Shown here: in pieces, positions 42,480-58,400 of the stretch
Layout: every line of letters begins with the position of its first letter
Numbering within the stretch: position 1 is the stretch's first letter
Origin: Atrina japonica
Lineage: Eukaryota > Mollusca > Bivalvia > Pterioida > Pinnidae
Assembly (NCBI GenBank): GCA_030159075.1
Contig: BROG01000510.1
Coordinates: 142,501 to 206,500 of the forward strand
DNA length: 64,000 nucleotides
Direction: 5' to 3'
Made by a program: the position numbers and the translations under genes
The notes under the pieces: model-generated
Seen by the model: only the letters and a program-made list of their open reading frames with translations
Told to the model about the DNA's origin: nothing
Database searches by the model: none

Positions 42480-43720
42480 TCAAGTGTTTCAAGATAAGGA
42501 CAATAAATTAACTGCCTCCCCTTACAGTTTAAATAGTTAGGTACCCTTACAATTTTTAAAGTACATGTAGTTAGGTACAAATGAATTGCCTCCCCATACA
42601 ATTTAAATAATTAGGTACCCTTACAACTTAAGCAGTTAGGTACAAATGAATTGCCTCCCCTTACAATTTAAATAGTTAGGTACAAGTTGATTGCCTCCTC
42701 ATAAAATTTAAATAGTTTGGTACAAATGAATTGTATACCCTTACAATTTAAATAGTTAGGTACAAATGAATTGCTTCCCCATACAATTTAAAATTAGATA
42801 CCCCTAAAATTCAAGTAGTTGGGTACAAATGAATTGCCTGCACTAACAATTTGAATATCAAGATACAAATGAGTTGCCTCCCCTTACAATTCAAATAGTT
42901 AGGTGCAAATGAATTGCCCCCCTTACAATTTAAGTAGTTAGGTGCAAATCGCCTCAACTAACAGTTTAAATATTGTGTTACAAATGAATTGCCCCCCTCC
43001 CTTACAATTTAAATAGTTAAGTAAACTTAGTTTAAATATTTAGGTACAAATGAATTGCCTCCACTAATAATGTAAAAATCGAGACACAAATGAATTGCCT
43101 CCCCTAACAATTTAAGTAATTAGGTACAAATGAATTACCTCCACTAACAAATTAAATCTCTAAATACAAATGAACTGCCTACCCTTACAAATTAAATAGT
43201 TAGGTACAAGTTGATTGCCTCCCCATAAAATTTAAATAGTTTGGTACAAATGAATTGTATACCCTTACAATTTAAATAGTTAGGTACAAATGATTTACCT
43301 CCCCTTACAATTTAAATAGTTAGGTACAAATGATTTACTTCCCCTTATCATTTAAATATTTACAAATGTAGGTACAAATTAACTACTTCCCCATACAATT
43401 TAGAGAGCTATGTATAAGTAAACTACATACCCTGTAAACTTTACAAGATTGACACAAATGACCTTTACAATTTACATAATTAGGTACATATGAATTGCTT
43501 CTCTTTACAATTTAAATAGTTAGGTACATATGATTCACCTCCCCTTATCATTTAACTAGAGAGCTATGTATAAGTAAACTACATACCCTGTAAACTTTAC
43601 AAGATGGACACAAATGACCTGCTCCTTTACAATTTATTGGCTTGGTACTAAAATTGTGTCATACTATTTAAATTTGTTAGGTACAAATAGATTGCCTCCC
43701 CTTACAATGTAAATAGCTAA
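42480..43720. repeat. degenerate ~40-bp tandem array, 1.2 kb
   Basis: About 30 units of the type ttaggtacaaatgaattgcc followed by tccccttacaatttaaatag. Units vary in length and sequence; some are duplicated in blocks (the stretch at 42,664-42,760 resembles 43,203-43,300, and 43,405-43,450 resembles 43,560-43,605), showing higher-order copying. Confidence 0.85.
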
Positions 43721-45641
43721 TTACCTTTTTTACAACCACACTTTTGATTTATGTCTTTTTTTGCTCACTGTATACAAGTATTTTGAAATAAATCAATGAA
43801 ACTGAATAGTTCTACATCATTTTTATTGGTTTATATTACATGCATGTACCACACTTGTTGCAATCAATATTGATAATATATACACCCAAATTACATATTT
43901 TGCATATATATACATTTGCCTACACAAAATAGTAAAGGTAAAGTAATGGTGAAACAAGTTATACAATTCCCTAGACACTTGTATTTACCAGTAACTACAA
44001 GATGTACATTGAAAAAGATTCCTGGACTGTCAATTTCATATTTAGTGGTCCCATTCATATCAACAAATGATATTGTGGAAGCATAAAATAAAACATCCTT
44101 ATATGTATCAAGTATTTAAAAAGAGAAACTTTTAAAAGCATACAGGCTGTTATTTTGATGAAAAAGATATTTCCTGCAATTTGATTAAAACTTTGATTAA
44201 AAAGGCTAAAAAGATACAATGTATATCGCTGAAAAAAATTTTAACATATGCATATATTGCCTAGAATGAATGAAATATGCTAACAACTGATATTCCTACC
44301 ATCCATGTAAGAATGTCAATGTTTTCTCACCCATTATTTATACATTCGATTTCTTTTCACAAAATCGAAAATATAATTTTTTTTTTTACGTGGAATTTTT
44401 TTAGACATTTTATTTGTATAATACATTGAATATTTGAAACTTTTGATACAAAAAAAAAAAAATTGACACCTTGTATGCCTTTAGTTCAATAATACAGTAA
44501 CACTAGGAATAAAACAAGAGAGGGACCTATTATTTATGGATTAAAAGTGCAAAAATAAAAAGTGTTTATGGCACAACTTCATTGAAAATAAAATGAAATT
44601 AAGTATGTGTTTATAAACAAAATGATATTATCATCAGTACTTCATGAACTTTGCATTTCTATGTAGATATAAAATATCTTCTAGACCCCATTGCATATGA
44701 TATTCAGCGATGTTGGATTACATTTTCTTAAAATTGCAGGGAAGAAATCTTGTATATATATATATAATCTCATCATGATAAAATATCACAGTTAATGTCA
44801 TGAGCTTAAAAATATGTAAAATATGGTGAACAAGATTATCACGAAACACCTGTTATGAATGAGTTGATTTTACCAGTTTGTGGGGGAAAAAAGAAAGAAA
44901 TGATAATACTTGTAGTTGATCACATATCAATTTCCCAATATCTTTGAATTAATAATATTATCACAAACAAACAGATTATAAAAATATTTCTAAAAAATTT
45001 GGTCAATTCTTTTTGTACAAGATATAATAGAAATAATCAGAAAGATGTTTAATGTGGATATGTTTGATTAAACAACTAAGAAAGAAGAACCTGAAGAATT
45101 GGTAGCAACCAATAATACAGTTAAACACATCTTGAGAGACCATATTCATTAAAGACGGTGACCACATTCTGAAAACCAATTTATTACACGATGGTCTTAT
45201 TCTCTAGTTACTGATTGGCTTGTATGATATTCTGTTCTGTAATATTAAACTCAAAATTACTTTTGCCTTGATATAACAAACAACTAACGAACTTCGGATG
45301 ACCAGACGTAATAATGGCGTGCTGATTGTTGGTTGACATCCTGCTACTTTTAACAACTGTAAAAACTCAAGGTCATTAACATTCCTGTTAACGATATTTC
45401 TTTGATATTAATTAGCCAGATAAGATATACTCCCAGTGTTTACAAGTTTTTCCTTCCTTTTAACGGGGAATGATTTCCTTGTCAACCCATAGTGTATTGA
45501 CAAGCTACACATGCTATGATGTCACAGTACAATTTATGTTGTAGAGTGTCTGCAGCATCTAGAATACTGAGCATATCAGATTTCATTTGCATAGATCTAG
45601 GCTATATGTACATGTATTTAAAACATGGGAGAAAAATAATC

Positions 45642-45787
45642 AACCCCTACCTTGAGGGTATGACAAACAAATATCGATGCTCGGGATAAGATTCTTGAAT
45701 GACAAACCCTCGGCAAGCCTCAGGTTTGTCATTCAAGAATCTTACCCTCAGATTGAGATTACTTTGTCATACCATCAAGGTAGGGGT
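45642..45787. repeat. foldback MITE, 146 bp
   Basis: Outer arms aacccctaccttga/tcaaggtaggggt and inner arms ttcttgaatgacaaaccct/aggtttgtcattcaagaa are separated by a few unpaired bases. No coding content. Confidence 0.8.
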
Positions 45788-46409
45788 AGATTCTATTAAT
45801 CTTGTGATACTACAATTGTTGACTTTTGATCAGGTTGACACCTTGATTTATCAACTCCAGGAAAAGTGATATTCACCTTGGCCGCTGGCCTTGACTAGGG
45901 ACTAAATTTCTATCAAGATAAAGTGACATAAAAAGGTCATAACTGGGTGAAAGGCAAGTTGTTGGGCACTTAATATATTTGAGCTACAGTAATGCATAGA
46001 ATTGGAGCAAGGCAATATGTATACCCTTACATCTGAAAAAAAAATAAACAGTATAGTTTGTGGTTTCTGACAGACCTGGATATGCCACTTGACCTTTGAA
46101 CTGTACATGTACATTTAATATCGTGACAGAGTATTTATAAAAAGTAAAAAACAGAATATCGATTCTGAAAATATTTAAGGATGATCTCATATTTGGAATT
46201 TCTGTAGAAAAATAAAAAAAAACTATATGTAACAGAAATATATAACACTTTAAAAAATACATACATAATTACATTAGACTGGTTTCCCTGTCCTATATCA
46301 GGTACCAGTCAACTCATTGGTATTTATTTTACTTTTCACTATATACATGTCACTACGCCAGTAATTATAGAATCCCACACAATGACTTTGTAAACCGTGT
46401 TGTAACGGA

Positions 46410-49400
46410 TCAGAAATTCTCCTTATTGTAGAAAAACTTGGCACCACCTGAGCTGGAATGCTTGTTGCACATTTTATGGAGTGTCATGGACAGCACGGAG
46501 GGTCCACAAAAGAAAACGCCAACACTTGTCCTGGATATACAAAAGTAAATACAAATATACTGATCACATGAAACAATCCATTTATCAATAACAATAAACA
46601 TCCACATGTCTAATTTTGTCACATGATAAAACAAAGTTAATCTTGTTTAGAGTGTCTTAATGTCCATAGGAAAGACTTGTTGATACAGTCAAAAGTTTTA
46701 CTGTAACATTACACGAACATACACTTATAGCCTACAGATCAGACGTCAGTACAAATACAGTACACAGCATCAACTTGAATTAAATTCACACCATTTACAG
46801 TACTCTAGAGATGTGAAGTATTTGTTTTGCAAGTGCAAAGTTCTGGGTTTGGTTCCTGGTACTTGGTCATACCCAAGACTTTATAAAGGAAGTGACATCT
46901 CCTTTGTTTAGCACTCAGCACTGGAAGTGAGAGTCACAGGGCTTTTATATTAGACTTAAAACCCAGGTCCCCTGTCATGGTAGCCATGGAACATTAAAAT
47001 ACAGCCATTGACTAATTTTTTTCTAGATTGGCTAAAAAATATTGTAATTGGCTAATATTTTTTGTTTGTTTTGGTACATGTATCATACTGCTGTCATTCG
47101 ATAGAGATATAGCATGAGCACAGACAACTACGTTTAACAATGCACACAGTATCAGTTACAAGGGGTTGATTGGTAAAAACAGAATTGTTCCAAAATCTCC
47201 CCAACCAAGTAAACCCCCAGACTTGTAAATAGTGTGCCATATTATGGCACATGTACACGTAAGTATAGTCTCCACTTGTAACTACCATGTTACGTATAAT
47301 AAAAAACATATTTGGTATCAATATTCATTGACCTGGCTAATCAAAATATCACATGGCTAAAAATATTATGGTTGCCTAAATTTTTGGCTCATAGTTTTCT
47401 GAGTCCAGGGTGTGCCCTGAATATCCTCACTGGGTTGTCAAAACTCCATAGCTCAGGTCAAAATTTGAGGTTCTGCACCATAAGCTGGTGAAGTTTCTAT
47501 ATATATAAATATATGTATATAACAATTTGGGCTTTGTAAAACAACAACGATAAAAGAGATAACAATGAAATTCTGATTTATGGTTTGCCTTTCTGAACAC
47601 TCTAAAGGATTTTCAAAAGTATGTCGAAAATTAAATACTGAAAATTTACCCTGCATGATCTTTGCTGATTGTCTCAAAGATTTTATCCCAATTGGGTCGG
47701 CCATAGTGCGTTTTTTGTTGCAGACCAGTAACGGGGTCAAATTCTCCATCATCGTGTAAAATGATATTTTGTGCCTGGAATAAGAAAAAACGTTATTACA
47801 TACAAATTGATTATGATAATGCCGAGTTGTTACTTCATCCTCGGACCTCGGGGTAAGAGATATACTGGTGTGATTAGTTTACAAACATTGAACTTACAAA
47901 GGGATAAACACTTGGAGAAAGCAAAATATAACTTAAAAGCACGGGCACTTGAAGACAGGTTTGTGTATTTTTTCTAAAATTTTGTTAATTCATTGTTATT
48001 TGCAATAATACTCAATACTGTTTGTGTAAGTTTACTCAGTTTTTGGTAAAAAAAATCTCATTTGCTCTTCACAATTAAATTTGTTATTTACGATACAAAT
48101 CAAAAGAATTTTACCTGATTTTTGTCCCAACCTCTTGTAAGGTAAATGAAGTAGCTAAGAAAAGTGCCGTCGCCATCTTCAGCCATCTGCTGGTCAAAGC
48201 TTTTCAGAAGATCATGTAACCACTCAAATGAGTTAGTGTCAGGACACACCCAGTAGAAGTATACCTTCCGTAGCTTCATGTCTGACTGCGATTCTTTGTG
48301 TTTATGCCTAGGTAAAAAGTAAAACCATATTAAAAATATCTGGAAATGAAAAAGAAAGTACTATTCATACACAGTAAAACCTGTATTACCTGTGTATAGA
48401 GACCACCTGGTAATAAAGACTGGTTTTTGCTGTCCCCAATAGTACCATTTGTGTACAAATCAACCTATATATAAAAACACCTCCCTATAAAGACTGGTTT
48501 TCTTGTGTCCCTAAGGAGGTCTTTATATACAAGTTTCACTATAATAGGGTGGAGTCTTGTGAACCCTCTTCTGACCTGGACTTCTGACAAGAAATTGGAA
48601 TTTTTTGAAATTCCAATTTCTGCGGTTTTAATCGAACCTCAAAATACCGCAAATATAAAACAACCGCAGAAAATACCCATTATATGGTATCACCATACCC
48701 ATGGATATCCAGAGGGAAATGAAATGCATTATCTGTGAAGTGTGTCTTAACCAAAAAGTAAGTAAAATCCTTTGTATGATATATTAAGTTTACCTGCACC
48801 ATCAAGTCATGTGAACTGGACAAAAACACAGATCATTGAACAGTTTAATATATCTGCCATATATAGTGATAATTTGTTCAGTGATTCTTGAGAAGAAGAA
48901 TTTCTTAAGTATTTCCTGTAGGATCCAATATTGAAATATAAAAATTATCTACAAATGGGGGCCACATTTATTTTACAAAAGTGCATCAAAGACACATCAT
49001 TATATGAGTACATGGCGATCAATGTGGCACTATATCTGTGTCAACAGATCAATAGTTTCTGAAAAGAATATTTTTGTATGCATGGTACATTTGAACTTCC
49101 TTATTGGAAGTACAAACAAATACCTTGTTGTCAAATGTTAAACATGTTAAACTAAGTCATCCATTGTTGGTCTAATTTCTCAATCAATCAGCATGAGACT
49201 GTAACTGTAACTGTAATTGGTGATCTCATACCAAACATATTATCTACAGTATTTGGTGTTTACATATATTCAGTGGTTTATGCGAAGATTTTCCCATAAA
49301 TTTTCCATAAGTCCAATTTAAAATAAGTCTCAAAATGTGGGCCTCATTACCAATCAACATGAAAGTAAAAACAATGGATGAACTCATTTAATCAATACAT

Positions 49401-52400
49401 CTATTTTTTCACAGAAGGCATAGAGTTTGAGGAAATAATTATTTACATACCAAATGTGTCTCAAAATGGAGGCAAATGGAGTGACACCAATTCCACCAGC
49501 AACAAACATGTCAACTTCATACCAGAATATATCCTGAAGAAAAACATCAAGATGATCATACATTATATTTACTGTTCCTGATGACCAGTCAGTAATATGA
49601 TGGCACTTGTTTTGCATTGTGTAAGAGAGTAAACTGGCAAGCTTCTGGATATCATAAAAGTCAGGTTCACTATGTTTCGATTTTTGTGGAGAGTTTGAAA
49701 ACATTTTATGAAACCTTATAGTATAAGCATTCAGAAAAACAATGTTTCCATTTGCCCCGAGTAGTATGACCGGCATCTTGGATTTTACAAACTGCATGGC
49801 TGCTGTGAAAAAGTCAATATTTCAGCTTCATGTCTGATCACTTGAAAAAACACTCGAATAAAAAAGAAAATTTCAATCAGTTTAGTTTGTGGTTGAATCT
49901 AGTTTATTTATTTTGATACCAATGGATTCCTGAGCCCTGAAAATGGAAGTTAAGCTGTTAAAATAAAAGCTCTAGGTTATTTAGAGGCTGAGATATTGAT
50001 GAAAACATTTTTTACAGCAACCATTTTGTAAAATCCAAGATAGTACTTGGGGCAAGTGGAAACATTGTTTTTCTGATTGCTTATGTTATAACTGTATAAG
50101 GGTTCCAAAAATGTATAGTCTTGACATACTCTGCACAAAAATCCAGCGACATTACATAGTGAACTAGACTATACAATAAAACCTGCATTAGTGATCACGT
50201 ATGTATAAAGACCACCTGGTCATAAAGACCGTTTTTTTTGCTGTCCCCAATGGTACCATTTGTGTACAAATCAACCTCTATATAAAGACCACCTCCCTAT
50301 AAAGACTGGTTTTGTTGTGTCCCTAAGGCTCTCTTTATATACAAGTTCACTGTATATATTTTTAAGCTGATGTTCCAACAATACTAAGACTAACACTTGC
50401 TAATGGTAAGAGACATTGTAAATGATAGTATGGTGCTATAACAACTCAGCCACAATGACCCTGTAGATAGTATACAAATGTTTTCTGTTATGACTGAGAT
50501 ATAAAAATATTTAACATGATAAATAGAAAGAAATTATACCTCTGTAGCTGTTCCAAATGGTCCGTCAACAGACAATCTGAAAAATAAAGATGATTAAAGT
50601 GAATTTAAAATGTAAATAAACAATCTGTGACCACATATGGGAAAGATTCTGTTGCACAATCTCAGCGTGATCTAAAATATAGCAAACTAGTAATCTAATA
50701 AATAGAATTCCACTGGATAATTATTTCTAGCAGATCTGGTGTATAGTGACCTATTATTATGAGGTGATGTCAGTCACTGATTTTAGTTAGCATCCAACTC
50801 AAAATGGCTGATTGCTGATCACTGTATTTTTCAATTAATTAATTTTTTTGAATACAGTGAATACTACAAACTACCTCTCTATGGAATATAAAAGAGAAGT
50901 TCAATCCACTGACCCCTGTTATACTGCAAATTCTCAAGTGACCATCCAAAAAGCAAAACTTAAAGTTTAGGTTGAAATTACTGCACTAGACTTTAAGTAC
51001 ATAATTAAGCTTACTGTGGCATTTTCCATGTATCCTGAAATTCTCCTTCATCCACATGACACAATTTCGCCAAACTCTCTGTCCAATCTCCCACTCTGCG
51101 TATGTGTACAGAAAAATGATCATCGTCTGGTGCCTGAGTAATTAATACAGAAATCAACCGTCAGTTTATTAAAGCTATCCGTCAATTTATAAAAGATATC
51201 CGTACTATAAATCATACAGAAACATATTCAATTGGTGTCAAATATGTCTCCATTAAATAAACAAATATTGACTCTGAAATAGGTCGCTATCAGTATGTAT
51301 CGACCTGAGAAAATTTAACATTCATCAAGCTGTTAGGTGATGTGAACATATATTTTCAAGGGTTGATTCATCATCATCATAAAATCACGGTCCACCATGC
51401 TCTTTTCTACCCGTGGTTTCATGTGTCCGAAATCATTTGTAGCAAATGAATATTCATAAGGAGTAGGTGTGTCCTATTTACACAATCACAGTAGTTGTGA
51501 TCGGCAATGGAAGTTATCGCATAGTCCACTGATCTAATACAATTCAGCCACATGAAACCACACGTAGGAAAGAGTATAGCGATTCCGGACTGTGGTTCTA
51601 AGATGATGGGGGTTGAAAAATCCTAACTGTAAACTATGTCAAAGTCTGTAATTATTTTATCATATGAATGGTAAAATTCATTTTACCATTTTTCTTTTTA
51701 TCAAGGTACAACAAGTGTACAAATACTGATAGAACACTGCTATAGCCAATAGTTGTTATATATTTGGATCCAATTTCATACCTTTCCGACTTTGAGATTT
51801 CATTTTTCACTGACCAATTAAAAAAAAACAACTCCCCAGCAATTTACAGACCTTGAGAAAAATGAATTTCCTATGACTTTTCAAGGTGGCAACCTTGACT
51901 GAGTGGTGAATAATGATACTTACTGATGTCAGAGTAAATGGATGCCACTCAAACTTAGATATCGCTGGACAATGCATAAATATGTACTGCCCAGGACCCA
52001 TGCTGAAGCCCCTCTTCTTCATCTGCAGCTCATATACTCTGGAAGGATGCTGTACTACCTGCATCAATCAATACAGGAAAATTTCAATTCAAATTTCAAC
52101 TTAGTATATCTATATAATCAATTTTTGCTTCCATATTATTCTTCTTTTCATTCTAAATAATTTTTTCAAAAAATAAAAAAATGAGTGAAAACAGAATTAA
52201 AACTAAAATATGGATGAAAGTGAGGAAATTTGAAAAAACCTGAAACCAGAGCTGGAGGCCTGGGTCCACTAGTGCCCCTGGTCGGTCCAGGGGGACAGAG
52301 ACTTCAGAAACTAATGGATTTTGGCAAATTCAGCACAGAAAATTTCTTGTTTTGAAGCAAACTGATGTAATTTTAAGTCAAATTTGCACTTTTATAACCA

Positions 52401-55400
52401 TAGTTAGTGTTTACAAAAACCCCAGCTATGTACTGACTTTCGTAACCAATTGCTTTAATTATCACCTTTTTTCATCTGTCTCTGAAAGCCATTCCCCTCA
52501 CCATTTGTTCTTAGTGTCCTTCTCCATGACTTTTGTATTGAAATTGATCAGTAAGAGCTTCATTTTTTTTGACAGTCATGCTGCCATGATCATGATTGTC
52601 AACATGTGCTTTTTCACTCTCCCTAACATTTCAGTGCAAGGACCAATCGGATATTAGTTTACAAAGTGAAAGTTTTAAATATGGTTTGAGGTAGTTCCAA
52701 AAGATTGCGATCATACTATGGTTGTTTGTATCATTTTTTACACTGACTGGTAAAACCTTGATCTCCTATATTCCCCAGCATAATTATCGGCTGTGTCAGC
52801 CTTGTTTTAGAGATGGAATTATTCATCATCCAATCACATTCTAAAGTTAATACAAATCTGATATGTAACTTGAATGAATTCAGTTTTGAGCTAAACCTAA
52901 TCCCCCTTCTCCCTAAAAAGATCTCTATGGATTGGAAAAATGGTCCCTGAGAAAATCCAAATTCCAGAATTTCTGGCTTTTTGCCAGAAAACTTTCACCC
53001 ATGCTAATATACCTGTAATGTTCATTGATAGTTTATGTACTTCCTGGCTGATTATACTATTATTGTACAAATAACATTTAGCATTCTTTGACTGCTGTTG
53101 CAGTTAGTGTGCTTACTTTGTAGTTTGTTCTTACTTTTCAGTGACAGTTTGCATGCTTACTTTTTAGTGAATGGTTTGTATGCTTACTTTTTTTGTTACA
53201 GTTTGTACTTATCTGTGACGGTTTGTGTACTGTGTATTCACAGTTTGTGTACTTACTTTGTAATCACAGTTTGTGTGCTTACTTTGTAGCGAGTTTGTGT
53301 GCTTACTTTGTAATGACAGATTTTGTGCTCTTTTCCGACAGTTTGCATCACTTTGTAATGAAAGTTTGTGTGCTTACCTTGCAGTGTCATTTCATGTCTA
53401 CATCTACATCTATGTGCTTACTTTTTAGAAACGATGGATGTGCTTACTTTGAATAGACATTTTGTGTGCTCAATTTGTAAACATTTTGTGTGCTTACTTT
53501 TAGATACAGTTTGTGTGCTTACAATGTAGAAACATTTCCTGTGCTTTTCATGACATTTTGTATACTACATTTTGTATTTACTTTTTTAGTGACAGTTTGT
53601 GTACTTGATTTTAGAGACAGTTTGTGTGCTTATATTTTGGAGACAGTTTGTGCTTACTTGACAATTTGTGTGCTTACATTCTATATCATACAGACAGTTT
53701 ATCCTTACATATTACAGAAAGTCAATGTATCTTCTTCTAGAGATATTTTGTGCATACTTTTTACAGACATTTTGTATTTGTTCAGAGTTTGTGATCACTT
53801 TTTTAGACAGTCTGTGTGCTGCCATTTCAGAAACAGTTTGTGTGCTGAAATTCAAAATTCATTTTTGTTTTGTTTGTTAAGGTAGCTTGTTGGTCTTAAA
53901 GCAGAATTACTGTAACAGAATTTTGTCAGCATGTTGTTAACCATTATACCTACTTTTGTAATGACAACTTTCTGCATACTTCTGTAGAAGCGAACTATTC
54001 TTTCAAGGAAATATATAACCAGAGGACCAACTACCCACTTCCATGCCTACAAAAGTAACAAAACCATGAAATTATAAGACATAAAATGGGATATTCTGTG
54101 ATAATTCAGAGCACAGAGAGAATACATTTTTTTTATTGTATACCTGGAAATTTTCGCCCCCGGTTAATTTTGCCCTTTTATGACGAAAAACATATTCACT
54201 TCATCTTAAAATCGCCCTAAATCACCACAGTCTTATGGATGGTATGAATTTCTATGCTTCAATTACCTAGCCTGAAAATTTAGCCTTCATCTTAAATCTG
54301 CCCTCTCATCTAAGGGCAAAGATGGTGAAAATTAAATGAAGGTGGAAATTTCCAGTTATACAGTATGTTATATCTAATGCACTTTTACTTCCCTCCAAGA
54401 ATTCATTTCACATTGGAATTACTAGCTATTGGTGCAAAGCTTTATAAGATCTTGGGAAGTGTCATGCTTTAAAATCATGAAGTCTCAAATGTTTAGTCAA
54501 CCTGGGTTGAGCACAATTGGAACCTTAGCTGATTGTAAGAAGGTGCTCTTTTCATGGTTACATCCTCCAGCATCAAAACTGGCTGCCACCATATACCAGT
54601 AACTGAAAAATATGTCAGTGTGGCATAAATTGTCATTAGAATACTTTTTTTAGACTTTGGCCATGACTTTACGTCAATGCCATATCAAAAGTTGTCAAGA
54701 TCACTTTTAGTTTGACCTGGCCTGGATTTAAGTGAAACAAACATTTTATCACTGAACCACCATTGTCAGATGCTCAGGAATATATAAATGCATTTCATTC
54801 CATGAAACATCATTTTGAATGGAAATCAATTAAAGATACTATTTATAAATATTATATTCAATTTTGTTCAAACAATAATGAAAACCCAAAAAGAGGAAAA
54901 TTTGTTGTTTCATATTTCCCCGGCAATGTAAAAAACAATATTGTGTCATGGAATAACAGCATATCATGCAAAGAAAATTGTTATAGATATTCTGAATACA
55001 AACAATCTTCAACAGTACAATGGAACCTGTCTTATGAGACAATCCAATATGACATAAAATAAGGTATCTAAGGAGAAACGGTCTTTAAAGGCAGGTGGTT
55101 GCTTCTTTAGGGACAATTATCTATAAACACAGGTTCCACTGTAATAAATTCAAAGACAAAGCATACCACTGGAGAAAAACTTATAAAACAAGAATTTCTC
55201 ACCTGAGGACCATCTACAAATGTGGAGAAAAACGTATAAAAAACTTATGTATTAGTAATGTTAAAAAGCTTACATTAGGCTCCAGACCAACAAACTGCGG
55301 ATCCACACAACCCTGTGGTGTCCCCCACAGAGTGAAGTTTCCTACACACTGGAATGGATTATGAAGAGCCACATTGCTTTGTCTTCTTACAATTCCCCTT

Positions 55401-58400
55401 GAAAACAATGATAAAATATTATAAAGGGATGTAACTCTTACTTGTATACTTAAGACAATGATTTAACAGTGCTCTCTAATAGACTGTTGTATGTAAAGTC
55501 AAAAATATATTTTCATGGAAACACATTTTATGTAATATAGATAAAATAAAACAGAAAAGTAGACAACTTACTGGAATCCATGTACAATAAGACCAACGAA
55601 AAACAGTGTGAACAGATGATGGGTGAACCAGAAAACTTCAAAGTATGACCTCCTACAAAAAAAAGTAAAAATATATGAAATAAAACATATACAGTCATAC
55701 CTGAATATACTGAACTCGAACCAGAATCAATTTTTCTTTTAAATAAGCAGGATTTTCAAAATAACCGAGTTATAATGTTAATAATGTTATTTGGCTGGCG
55801 AATTAAGATCATATCATATACAGTGGGATTTCAATGTAACAGGGATCAATATGAGTGGGTTCAACTGTATATACATTGTATATGATATATAAACACAAAA
55901 TGATTTAAGTTATACTTCATGTAAAATAAAATATTATAAATGGCTGTTTGATCATGTTGTTTTGATTTTCAGGCCTAACACTAAGAAGACTACAGTTGAA
56001 CATACTCAAGATAAGCTCTGCATTATAAATATAACAAGTTTTACAATCAATAATTCATTTTGAAATAATTGGCATCAGAGTCACGATGTCAAAGATCCTC
56101 ATTCTTTTCTAGATGGCAAAGATATCAAATGACCACTCTCAACACTTGTTTTTAAAAAAAACATTGCAAGCGTCTTGAGCACATGAATTTGTTATTTAAC
56201 TAAAAAATATTGCATGCCATTTCAGCATTCCACCTCCGCATCTCGCTCGCTAAATTTATTTTTGGTCATCAGTTTGTGACTTTCAATTCTTATGCTGAGC
56301 ACTTGGTGAAGGAATACAAACCTTTTTATAGGAATGCCCCAATACCAGGACTCACACCTGGTTTGTTGACCACTCTACCACCTTAGGCAGATTTGCAACA
56401 AGAAATCTATGATTGACAAAATGATGATAAGGCTGATTTTTCTTTAAAGATCAAAATAACTATTTTTCCATTACAAAAAAGTTCTCAGCAATATACCTTT
56501 CTGTCACATCTAAACATCCAAACTTGATTCTTTTGTTTGCCAAAAAACATCTAAATTCTAATGTCACTTTACAATTAATATACCACATGGCAATTAAATG
56601 TAATACATGTACAATAGAACCTCGGTATAATTCACATCACCATTCCTATTACTTTGAGATATCTGGAAATCAAGATAACCAAAATTTTAATCAACATATT
56701 TTCTATCGCTAAAATCATGACCGGCGGTTCAACTTTGACATGGCCCGAATTTCCACTTATCAGATTTCAATATTATGAGAGTTCCAATGTATTTTCATAT
56801 ATTGCACACGGGAGTCTGACCTGATAAGTTCTGTGGCGGATGATACCATTACTATGAGAATCAAGGTGATGACAACTCCTGACACCCCTGATAATGTCTT
56901 CAGTGCTTCCTTCACCGGATCCTGTGTATGAAAAAAAACCAAAAAACTGAATTGACACTGAACTTGACTTATTCACCCCCATAGACATAAATAAGATGAG
57001 CTGTGTCATTGATGTTCAGAGAAGTCCATTTTTAGCAAGGTGTAAAAGTTGACTGAAAATTTTGGAAACAAATAGTAGATACACTGCTTGGGAATTAATT
57101 AAACAATTATTTTGCTTTGACTGTATATCCATTTTGATTTACAAAAACCTTGAACCATATTTTTACATGGCATAACTTACCTGTATCTTCTAGATCTAAT
57201 AAATGGTGTCAGATCAAATAAATACAGCTGAACCATCTTCTGCTAAAATCTATAGTCCATGATATTTTAATTACCAGTACTTTTGTACATGTATGGTGAT
57301 TTGCAAAATTAAAATTTCTGAGTATTTTGTTTTTCTCATTCATTACATCAAGTCTGAGCATAATTATTTGGGTACATACTGTCTCTGCTGTCCTGATAAA
57401 GTTGAGATATGTATTTGTAGCAGAGTCTGGGTAGCTGCTCAGTTTCCTCAATAAATCTCTGTTGGCGAGATCTCTACTGTTATAAGCCTCTAGATATCTC
57501 TCAACATTGAAGATATGTGCTCCTAAGTGTATTGCTAAATAAATAAGGCAAAAAAGATCTTGACAATATCATTGTCTTCAAATTCTGAAAGGGAGATAAC
57601 TTGTAATGTAAAGTCTTGAAATCATTTTCACACCTTATATCTAGATTATAAAACATACAAATTAATAAATCATTTTGTGACTTCATGTTTATATGTACAT
57701 GATAAAAATAATTATGACTGACTTTTGTCCTTTTTTTGGGGGGGGGGGAACACCATACAACAAATAATAATACTATAATATCATTAGACAACTTATCATA
57801 ACTAAAACATCAAAATATTAAACAATTGTTAAAATAAGGATTAATAAAAATGTGTATATTTCTGGCTACCAGTCAAACTTATTTTTTAAGTCTAATCCTT
57901 GTTTCTTTATCATTTAATCAAAATAAGTTTTGATAATCAGTTTGTTCCAGTGATGGGTGTTCAAATCATGGAAAAAGAATAATTTTTTATTTGGGATATT
58001 CCTATTAACAGTCTCCATAAAAACATACAATACTTATGATCACCGCACAAAGTTAATATCTACTCCAGTATACATGTTTAGTGGACTGCCTCAATTAATT
58101 TGAGATATTTGAAATTTGAGAATCTGAAATTTGTATGAACATTTTTTTTCTATAAATTGGGACTGGCTGTTTCACTTTGACATTTGGACCTGCCCATTTG
58201 AAATAATGAATGAGTCCTCTGTCAGAATTCAGGAGTGTTTGATTTAGAATAAAAAATATATAATAGTTTTACATGCAATATGAACTTGTTCACTCCTGAA
58301 TTATGACAGCAGACCATACTAATTATTGATTTGGATGAGTCTAAATGTGACAACAGGGGTTAATGGGTTAAGTGTAGATTTCAAAGATACCAACCTGTGT

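Larger units (their letters stand above)
36304..46409. other. intergenic region between LSM10 and the NADPH oxidase
   Basis: No exon recognised. 36.3-37.7 kb is plain AT-rich DNA. 37.8-43.7 kb is repeats (SINE heads, a nested inverted-terminal element, MITEs of the 'gtataaagaccacc' family, two minisatellites). 43.8-46.4 kb is AT-rich and may be the oxidase 3' UTR and flank, with minus-strand AATAAA complements such as near 43,822; one foldback lies at 45,642-45,787. Confidence 0.5.

Noticed and set aside
53098..53885. Leu/Cys/Tyr-rich frames resembling membrane proteins
   Set aside because: They are translations of a minisatellite in an oxidase intron.
54540..54600. Candidate extra oxidase exon (minus strand, start near [13 protein letters not shown])
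   Set aside because: Flanking exons already join in phase and match the NOX2 order without any insert.
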